Source: Clostridium zeae
GTDB lineage: Bacteria > Bacillota > Clostridia > Clostridiales > Clostridiaceae
DNA: 64,000 bases
Direction: 5' to 3'
NCBI RefSeq assembly: GCF_017312485.1
Contig: NZ_BMBA01000002.1
Location: 796,635-860,634 of the forward strand
Shown here: positions 57,477-64,000 of the stretch, one piece after another
How positions within the stretch are numbered: position 1 is the stretch's first letter
Layout: each line of letters starts with the position of its first letter
Program-made: the position numbers and the translations under genes
The notes under the pieces: model-generated
Seen by the model: the letters and a program-made list of their open reading frames with translations, nothing else
The model's database searches: none
Told to the model about the DNA's origin: nothing

Positions 57477-57895
57477 CTAAAGGTGCCTATTCCAATTATT
57501 CAGGAAATCCTCTATCGTATGCTTATATCTTGGGTACTGCTGACAATATTTTAATCACCTATCAATTTCTATTAACTCAGTATCTTTAGCCTTTACTCAG
57601 CACTTTTAAAATTCAATGCCATGCTTATTCACATTCTTCTAAACCTCTGTTTTCTTGTGTGTTATCGTTGCTTTTTAATATAGTTCTTTTGAATGCTGTA
57701 TTTATCATATATATTATTTCTAAAAAATAATGAACCAGCCTACTTAAATTCAGCTGATTCATTTCATCTTTTCACTGCATTATTACAATTATGCAGTATA
57801 TACTCCTACTTTTTTAAATAATATTCTAACTTTCATTACATTTTTTAACTATATGTCTTTTGGTAGCGAGTTTTATTTCATTTTTTGCAACTATT
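57477..57895. other. Cassette spacer
   Basis: Contains an AGGAGG sequence just before the displaced cassette with no usable start codon, a terminator-like stem (57729-57763) and the spacer end GCATTATTACAATTATG, a relative of the junction repeats at 49320 and 53337. Confidence 0.5.
57729..57763 (-). terminator. Terminator after the main toxin/immunity unit
   Basis: AATGAACCAGC (57729-57739) pairs with GCTGATTCATT (57753-57763), one mismatch, with a T6 run next on the minus strand. Confidence 0.6.
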
Positions 57896-58078
57896 TCAAT
57901 TAAGTAATAGCAAAACATTCTTTTCTGTTTCCCCATATTCAAAATCACTTTCGAAAATTACACAACAATATGAAATAGCTTTAATATAATTGTTATCTCT
58001 ATATCTTAGTCTTTTATCTAAGCAAGTCTCAACATTCTCTTTTAGTCCCTCTAATTTATGATGTAACCTCCATTTTAC
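57896..58078 (-). pseudogene. Remnant of a second immunity-like gene
   Basis: A 60-residue frame without any start codon reads GLKENVETCLDKRLRYRDNN and YIKAISYCCVIFESDFEYGE, clearly protein-like. It overlaps the last 23 bases of the main immunity gene in another frame, as expected if a recombination event cut into an older gene. Family not recognised. Confidence 0.45.
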
Positions 58079-58424
58079 TCAATATCTCAATTGCATCATT
58101 AACCCGTTTACTAAGTAATTCAATTTCATCATCGTTAATAGCTCCCATAATGTTGGAAATATCATATCTATCTAGGATATTCATAATCTTTTCAAAATGT
58201 TGCTTAGAAATGTTTTTTTGTTGAATCTTATCTAGTTCAATGCTTAGAGTAGCGCATATGGTAGCTGCTTCGCCCTCACCCTCATTTATTACACAATCAA
58301 AATCAACGAAAAACCGTGATAATGCTTGCATACTATTCTCTCCAATTTGAGCTGCATCGTTTCTATAGTTACCGAACACCTCTTTTACAATGTCAATCAA
58401 TTCTTGATACTCATAGTTTTTCAA
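58056..58424 (-). CDS. Candidate immunity protein of the main deaminase toxin
   Basis: Helical protein of 122 residues (YQELIDIVKEVFGNYRND, FVDFDCVINEGEGEAATI), family not named with confidence. The TTG at 58424 has GGGAGG 8 bases upstream, placed just after the toxin stop at 58439. Immediate position after the deaminase makes it the cognate immunity gene by inference. Confidence 0.7.
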   Translation of the reverse strand: MKNYEYQELIDIVKEVFGNYRNDAAQIGENSMQALSRFFVDFDCVINEGEGEAATICATLSIELDKIQQKNISKQHFEKIMNILDRYDISNIMGAINDDEIELLSKRVNDAIEILSKMEVTS

Positions 58425-58438
58425 ATTAATATCCTCCC

Positions 58439-61400
58439 TTAACGTAAAATTTGACCTGCATTGTGAATAACATCAACTTTAATATTGGGATACTTCTCCA
58501 TAAACTTATTTATTACCCTAGAACAGCTAGAACAAGGTTCTCTTTCTGTAAATAGTTTTATTGTACCTGATGCATTTATATTATTACCTAACCGATTAGC
58601 AACATCGTTCAGTATTTTATATTCTGAATCCCAAATTCTTAGGTATGCATCCGGGCCATCAACTGTTACATTGTCAGGACTAACTTTTAAAGCATCGAAA
58701 ACTGGGTTATCCGGTTCTAAAGATATGTCAGGTACTCTATTAGGTAATTCGCCCGTAAAAGAACTCTTATTTATAGAGCTATGTGCAAAAAACTCATTTC
58801 TACTCAACCCAGTAATATTTGTTTCAGCATATCCAAAATTACCAGATCCTTTATATGCGCTCGTGAGTAAATTATTCCTAATATCTTTTACCCTGTTAAA
58901 TATTTTTGAATCTATTATTGGGTCAATAACTCTTGAAATAAACTTTGGTATAGCTTCAGCCGCTCCCTCAATAATTGTCGTTGCTTTTTCTCCCTCTTTA
59001 ATAACTACTTCGCCAATTTTGGTAGCTCCTACAGCTCTTTTCAATAACGGCAATGCTAAATCTAAACCTTTTGTTCCTATAAAAAATATTGCTATTTCCC
59101 CTACTGCTCGCCCTACTATTCTAGCTTTTACATTAGCATCACCACTAGTAAACTGATTTGATATGTCTTCTAATTCTTTTTCTACTAACTCCAATAACTG
59201 ATGCCTTTCTGATGATTCAAAAAGCACAGCTTTAGTTAAAAATGCAAGCGAACCTAATGTCTGTATTGGACTACTTATCATTTTACATATACCTAGTAAA
59301 TTTTCTGATATTGCATCCATTACTCCACCAATGAAACTTTTTAATATTGATAGTTGCATATCAATACTTCCTGAATTACTCTTACTAACTGTAAAGCCTA
59401 CTGCATGCTGTGCTGTACTACCGTCATTACCTGTAACAACTGCAGTAACTGTATGTGCTCCGTTTGATAGCTCCCATATCCCTACAGTATACTCAAAACC
59501 ACTGGTATCTGCATTTGGATAGTTTGGATAATTACCTTTTATATCTGGTCTTGATATCCCCGTTAAAGCATATCCTTTAAAGCTTCCATCTACAAGTATA
59601 CTTACCGATTTTACTCCTGAAGAATTTAATGCCCAGCCAGATACAGTGAAGTCATCATTAAAAGTGCTATTATTAGGTATATTGTCAATCTGCACGATTG
59701 CTGGTAATTTTGATACACTGAAGTTTCTACTTTGACTTATTGCAACGCCGTCATTTCCTATTGATTCTATTCTTACATTGTGATTTCCTACTGATAATGT
59801 ATTTATATTCAGCATATAACCAAAACCACTCTTATCTGAATTATCATATTGCGGAAATACATTTTTTACATCTGTCCTTGTCAAACCTATACCTGCATTA
59901 CCAACAAAATTACCATCAATATATACTTTTACCTGTTTTACCCCACTTTGATTTAAGGACCATCCATACACATTTAAATTATTGTTTATAGCTTGTCCTT
60001 CTGTTGGTGCATCAATATTCATCCTAGATGGTAAGTTTTTCACAATATTTACTTTAAAAGCTTCTATTCTTTTTCCCTGTCCTGTAGTACCTGCAATCTC
60101 TCCATCTCTTACTGGATTCATCCATCCAATATCTTGAACATGAGCTTGATATTCTATATGATAGCCTTCTGGTGCACCTTCCAATTGCATTCTCATAGCT
60201 TCTATTCTTAAGCTACGTCCAGTGGTTCCAGCATCAGCACCATCATATACATAATCCATCCACCCAATGTTTTGTACATGTACTTGATATTTTATTCTAG
60301 CACCTTGAAGTAAACTTCCTTTATTGATATTTATCGCTTCTATTCTAAGTCCTTGCCCTGTTGTTCCAGCAATTTGCCCTTCTGTTACGTAATTTTGCCA
60401 ACCTATATTCTCAACATGTGCCTTATAACATATAGGTCCACTTATAGTATCATTCGTCTTATTGTTTTTTAATATATTTAAAAAAGCATTGGATACTTTT
60501 TGAGCATATCCTCTATTAACAACATCCTGACTGTTACTTGGCATAGGTAACTCTACCAAAGTAGCTTTAGCTCCTATTGATTGTGCCCAGGACGAGAAAT
60601 ATCCATCTCCATATAATGGTCCTTTGTGGCCAAACCCAAATTCTCTATCAAAATAGCCGCCAATTTCGCTATTTCCAATAGTTGTATTCTCCCATCCATG
60701 TACATCCACTACAATCATTGAGTTATCACCAGTCTTAAGACCAGACACCAAGCTATACAAACCACTTGCTTCAGGCGCTATTAAGCTGGTATTTCCAGTA
60801 TAATTTCTAGCATTAGTAAGTACTGTAAAACCCGTTGGAAAAGATCTATTTAAATCTATTCTATCCTTCACAGTAGTCCTTCCAGGACCATTATTAGTTA
60901 TACCATCTATAACTCCATCAGGATTTGCGCAAGGTATTATATATACAGACCATCCATTTAGCCCACCATTACTATTTGAATAACCAGAAACGTTAGATAT
61001 AAGCTTTGCTGCCATTTTTACTAATTCTTCACCGTCTGCTCCCCATGCATCTTCAAAGCCATGAATTGCAAATACTCCAACTAACACATTTTTCCCACTG
61101 CCTATCTTATAGGCCTTAAGCGATCTTCCTTTACCACTTTTACCATACTCAATTTCTTGAACCCCTTGTTCCGATATTGTTGGTAAAACTATTGTAGGCG
61201 CTTGAGTGATAGTATTTGCTGGTACATATCCTCTTTTAAGTCCACTTGAAGTTCCATACTCTACATATGCATATCCTGCATCATTAGGTACAAGTACCCC
61301 CACTCTCTCTTGGTTACCTATACTTCCCATAGCTGCATAAGTCGAATACGGCCCAGTATAGGTAGTCTGAGCTGCATTTGATATGCCTACATATTGCACA

Positions 61401-64000
61401 TCTTTTATATAGCCAGCATCTGATAAATTAGCGATATATCCGATATTATTTCTGTTTGTATATCCACGTTTCCTTCCTGATGTTGTGTTATACTCTACAT
61501 AATGCCAGTTATCATTCCATTCCAATAGTATTACAAACTCATTATAATTCACTGACCCTATTGAAACATAAGCTCCCTCGGTACCAGGCCCTGAATATGT
61601 TGTCGTATTTTGCAGAGCTGACGCTAAAGTTCCTCTTTTTCTTCCTAAAAGAAGGCTTGCTGGTACAAATCCTCTCTTAGTACCTGAACTACTACTATAT
61701 TCTACATACACATAGCCGTTTTGAGTTTTATTAAATACTGTTATTCCTTCACCTTTATATATGCTTCCAATAGAAACATAGTTTGTTCCAGGACCTGAAT
61801 ATACTGTTGTATCACTAGATAAACCATCGCTATATCCAGTATAGGTTAGTGTTCCTGTCCTTTGAAATACGTTCTCGTAATCTCTTACACTGGTAAGTGG
61901 AACAAATCCTCTTTTAGGACCGTTAGCTGTACTGTACTCAATGTAAAGCCATCCTTTTTCTGCTCCCATTCCAGTGACCCATTCATTAGTATCTACGCTA
62001 CCTATATTAGCATAGTTAACAGTATCTGGTCCTGTGTAGACAGCATTTCCCTGAGCCATTTGTACTGATACAGGAGTACCTATTGATGCATATAAAGCTA
62101 CCTTTGTTACAACCTTTATCTTTGGCTTAACTGCTTTACTTTCTAATTCCTTTATTATATCTGAATTACTTTTCTTTGATTTTTCATCTAATTGGTTTAA
62201 AAGCTTTAAAGCCAATTCATTGCTTAACTTACCATTTTCTAATTCTTCAAAAATCTTAGAATTTAAGATAATTAACTTATTACCTTCAGTTTCTAAGCTA
62301 TAACTTTCTTCTTCATTAAACTGACTTTTCTTTATCAAGTTATCTTTTTCATCATAATAAACAAAGCCTCTATCTTTACTTAATATAATTCTTTTAGTAC
62401 CGCTTATAAGTTGGTCTATTAATTTAGAATAGATTTCTGACTTAGTTGAATCAATACTTCCTTGCTCAACTGCCTTTAAAAATCCTTTTTCGTTAACATA
62501 ATACTTTTTATTAGCTATAAAGTTAATTATGTTAACAACAAATTGTCTATCTTTTTCTGGAATCCAGATACCGTTCTCCTTTGGTATACTGTTAATATAA
62601 TCATTGACTTTTTCTTTTTCTATTGCACTTACTTCACTAAGTATCCCAGCCACAGCAAGGTTAAATTTACCTTCATTTGAAGTTAAATTCTTATTTTCTT
62701 CTTTTACAGGTTGTCCTTGATTTGAAGTATTTTGTTCATTATTAATGCTGTCGTTTGTATTTTCTTTTGAACCACCTTCACTAACTGTACCATTATCTGT
62801 TTTTGGTTCTGTGCCCGCATCTTTTGGTGAAGCTGGTGTAGCATTATTATTTTCTATAGGCTTATTTTCTGGGGGTTTATTTGTATCCTTATTACTATCG
62901 TTTATTTGCTGCTCATTGCCCTTACTTATTTCAGTATTTGAGCTAACCAAGGTCTTATCCTTAATTAAATATGTTCCTTCTTTTTCTAAAGTTATATTTA
63001 ATAAAGTTTTATCTTTATCTAATTTCAGTTCTTTTCCTATTGCTTGCAAAACCTTGCTTTCACTCAAGGTATATACAGCTAAGTTATCTGGATTTATTTT
63101 ACTAGCTTTATCTATAACATATTTAAAAGTTACATTATTGTTATGTTTCTCTAGATATTCCTTGTCTATTTTAATTTCTGTATCTATTGTACTTTCAATA
63201 AACGCATCAGTTATATTTACTTTAGTCGTGACATTAGTGGCTTTACTTTCTTCTTGCTTTGATGCATTAGTTGCAGTGTTACTACCTGAGGCTGCTGATT
63301 CTTTACTAACCTCAGTATTGTTAACCTCATTAACAGCTTCACTTTTATTTTTATTATCGCTCCCTGTGCTTGATGTATTATTTGTAGCTTGTCCTCCAGC
63401 GTTAGTACCTTTTGAATCGCCGTTGTTAGATATCTGTTGCTGCTGCTGATTAGTTGAATTATCTTTTTGAGGATCAGCTTTCCCTACATTGTTTGTATCT
63501 TTGTTTGCATTTTCTCCAATTTTTGTTTCTGATCCTTTAGAAGAATTACTGTCTCCTTGTGAGTCTTTTGTACCATTATCTTTTGGATCTTCATAAGTTA
63601 TTATCTCTTGCTGAGGAACTCTCTCCTTTATCATATAGATGCCTGCTTCTTTAACAAAAAAGGTTATCTTTTTATTTGTAGCATCTAACTTAACCCCTTC
63701 AAGTTCTGTAAGCAAACCTTTATCATTCATTGAATATATAGTTAGTTTACTTTCATCTATCTTAATACTGTTGTCAAAGTAGTATCTTAAAGTTAATTCC
63801 TTATTTATAACCTCAGTATTATCCTTATTTACTACTATTAAATCCTCTAAACCATATAAATCCTCCGAAACAAGTTGAAAGGATTTATCCTTTTCTTCTT
63901 GCTCAGCTTTTGCCTGCTGATCTTTTAACTGTTGTAACAATTTTTGATACTCTTCTTCGCTAAGCTGGACTGTATTAGGTTTAGTACTATTTTCTTCTAC
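58439..64000 (-). CDS. Large secreted polymorphic toxin: SH3 x4, M14 peptidase, ChW x3, Ig x2, deaminase (5' end outside window)
   Basis: The frame is open to the window edge, so the start and signal peptide are missing; over 1850 residues are present. In order: two short beta modules separated by low-complexity Asn/Ser/Lys linkers (64000-62650), a helical part, four SH3-like repeats ending KRGFVP or KRGYVP (about 62070-61210), an M14-type carboxypeptidase (HGFEDAW, RIDLNRSFP, VDVHGWEN, LVELP; about 61160-60470), three ChW repeats with NIGW or DIGW (about 60435-60045), two Ig-like domains (to about 59370), the helical pre-toxin domain ending EGAAEAI, and a deaminase with DSEYKIL and EREPCSSC. 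Probably a wall-associated antibacterial toxin. Confidence 0.85.
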   Translation of the reverse strand, partial: VEENSTKPNTVQLSEEEYQKLLQQLKDQQAKAEQEEKDKSFQLVSEDLYGLEDLIVVNKDNTEVINKELTLRYYFDNSIKIDESKLTIYSMNDKGLLTELEGVKLDATNKKITFFVKEAGIYMIKERVPQQEIITYEDPKDNGTKDSQGDSNSSKGSETKIGENANKDTNNVGKADPQKDNSTNQQQQQISNNGDSKGTNAGGQATNNTSSTGSDNKNKSEAVNEVNNTEVSKESAASGSNTATNASKQEESKATNVTTKVNITDAFIESTIDTEIKIDKEYLEKHNNNVTFKYVIDKASKINPDNLAVYTLSESKVLQAIGKELKLDKDKTLLNITLEKEGTYLIKDKTLVSSNTEISKGNEQQINDSNKDTNKPPENKPIENNNATPASPKDAGTEPKTDNGTVSEGGSKENTNDSINNEQNTSNQGQPVKEENKNLTSNEGKFNLAVAGILSEVSAIEKEKVNDYINSIPKENGIWIPEKDRQFVVNIINFIANKKYYVNEKGFLKAVEQGSIDSTKSEIYSKLIDQLISGTKRIILSKDRGFVYYDEKDNLIKKSQFNEEESYSLETEGNKLIILNSKIFEELENGKLSNELALKLLNQLDEKSKKSNSDIIKELESKAVKPKIKVVTKVALYASIGTPVSVQMAQGNAVYTGPDTVNYANIGSVDTNEWVTGMGAEKGWLYIEYSTANGPKRGFVPLTSVRDYENVFQRTGTLTYTGYSDGLSSDTTVYSGPGTNYVSIGSIYKGEGITVFNKTQNGYVYVEYSSSSGTKRGFVPASLLLGRKRGTLASALQNTTTYSGPGTEGAYVSIGSVNYNEFVILLEWNDNWHYVEYNTTSGRKRGYTNRNNIGYIANLSDAGYIKDVQYVGISNAAQTTYTGPYSTYAAMGSIGNQERVGVLVPNDAGYAYVEYGTSSGLKRGYVPANTITQAPTIVLPTISEQGVQEIEYGKSGKGRSLKAYKIGSGKNVLVGVFAIHGFEDAWGADGEELVKMAAKLISNVSGYSNSNGGLNGWSVYIIPCANPDGVIDGITNNGPGRTTVKDRIDLNRSFPTGFTVLTNARNYTGNTSLIAPEASGLYSLVSGLKTGDNSMIVVDVHGWENTTIGNSEIGGYFDREFGFGHKGPLYGDGYFSSWAQSIGAKATLVELPMPSNSQDVVNRGYAQKVSNAFLNILKNNKTNDTISGPICYKAHVENIGWQNYVTEGQIAGTTGQGLRIEAININKGSLLQGARIKYQVHVQNIGWMDYVYDGADAGTTGRSLRIEAMRMQLEGAPEGYHIEYQAHVQDIGWMNPVRDGEIAGTTGQGKRIEAFKVNIVKNLPSRMNIDAPTEGQAINNNLNVYGWSLNQSGVKQVKVYIDGNFVGNAGIGLTRTDVKNVFPQYDNSDKSGFGYMLNINTLSVGNHNVRIESIGNDGVAISQSRNFSVSKLPAIVQIDNIPNNSTFNDDFTVSGWALNSSGVKSVSILVDGSFKGYALTGISRPDIKGNYPNYPNADTSGFEYTVGIWELSNGAHTVTAVVTGNDGSTAQHAVGFTVSKSNSGSIDMQLSILKSFIGGVMDAISENLLGICKMISSPIQTLGSLAFLTKAVLFESSERHQLLELVEKELEDISNQFTSGDANVKARIVGRAVGEIAIFFIGTKGLDLALPLLKRAVGATKIGEVVIKEGEKATTIIEGAAEAIPKFISRVIDPIIDSKIFNRVKDIRNNLLTSAYKGSGNFGYAETNITGLSRNEFFAHSSINKSSFTGELPNRVPDISLEPDNPVFDALKVSPDNVTVDGPDAYLRIWDSEYKILNDVANRLGNNINASGTIKLFTEREPCSSCSRVINKFMEKYPNIKVDVIHNAGQILR

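Noticed and set aside
58485..59156. 223-codon open frame on the plus strand
   Set aside because: Antisense shadow of the deaminase and pre-toxin coding region, which has clear motifs on the minus strand.
62745..63449. 234-codon open frame on the plus strand
   Set aside because: It is the antisense of the low-complexity linker of the large toxin (Asn/Ser/Thr/Lys codons read backwards give Leu/Val/Phe/Ser), with no ribosome binding site.

Overview
The window is AT-rich DNA that looks like a Clostridium sensu stricto chromosome. The signs are ribosome binding sites close to AGGAGG, frequent TTG/GTG starts, a class III fructose-1,6-bisphosphatase, three clostridial ChW repeats in one secreted protein, LevR-type sigma-54 activators and many PTS components. 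I found no rRNA, tRNA, CRISPR array, transposase or phage gene. All names rest on reading motifs in the sequence and its translations; no database search was possible.

Layout. (1) 0-2.8 kb: two sugar ABC permeases (the first cut by the window edge) and a LacI regulator, linked by copies of the palindrome GAATACGTATTC. (2) 2.9-7.2 kb: an HSL-type esterase, a secreted alpha/beta hydrolase and a secreted metallophosphoesterase. (3) 7.3-30.6 kb: a pentose-type catabolic region. It holds a Bgl-type EIIBCA, a LacI regulator, two cytoplasmic DUF4038 (apiosidase-like) glycosidases, a FucI/AraA-fold isomerase, a full transketolase, an FSA-type transaldolase, an FGGY kinase, a two-subunit transketolase, a FucU-type mutarotase, a lactose/cellobiose-family PTS with its own LevR-like activator and sigma-54 promoters, an ester hydrolase and another LacI. 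Kinase plus split transketolase plus DUF4038 glycosidases is the signature of D-apiose use. (4) 30.7-43.9 kb: a metallo-beta-lactamase-fold hydrolase, a GH2 beta-glucuronidase/galactosidase, a second PTS with LevR-like activator and sigma-54 promoter, an AraC regulator, and uxaC-uxuA-uxuB for glucuronate breakdown to 2-keto-3-deoxygluconate. (5) 44-47.5 kb: GNAT, fbp and a YhcH/YjgK/YiaL protein. (6) 47.6-64 kb: a polymorphic toxin locus, all on the minus strand.

The toxin locus is the most unusual part. A large secreted protein (5' end outside the window) carries four SH3-like domains, an M14 carboxypeptidase, three ChW repeats, two Ig-like domains, a helical pre-toxin module and a C-terminal deaminase, followed by a candidate immunity gene. 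Downstream lie five displaced toxin/immunity cassettes: unknown-1, unknown-2, a YwqJ-type deaminase with YwqK and endonuclease V, an HNH-like nuclease with a DUF2019-like protein, and a broken EndoU-like nuclease with a candidate immunity gene. Each displaced toxin lacks a credible start signal and begins inside a region homologous to the parent gene, while most immunity genes keep good ribosome binding sites. This is the layout expected of silent cassettes for toxin switching by recombination.

Two families of intergenic hairpin repeats are scattered between the metabolic genes (12.5, 16.9, 40.3 and 43.9 kb; and 11.0, 31.6 and 34.0 kb). A motif related to ACTAAATATTTAGT recurs next to the LacI genes and the transketolase, PTS and glycosidase promoters, suggesting one LacI-controlled regulon.
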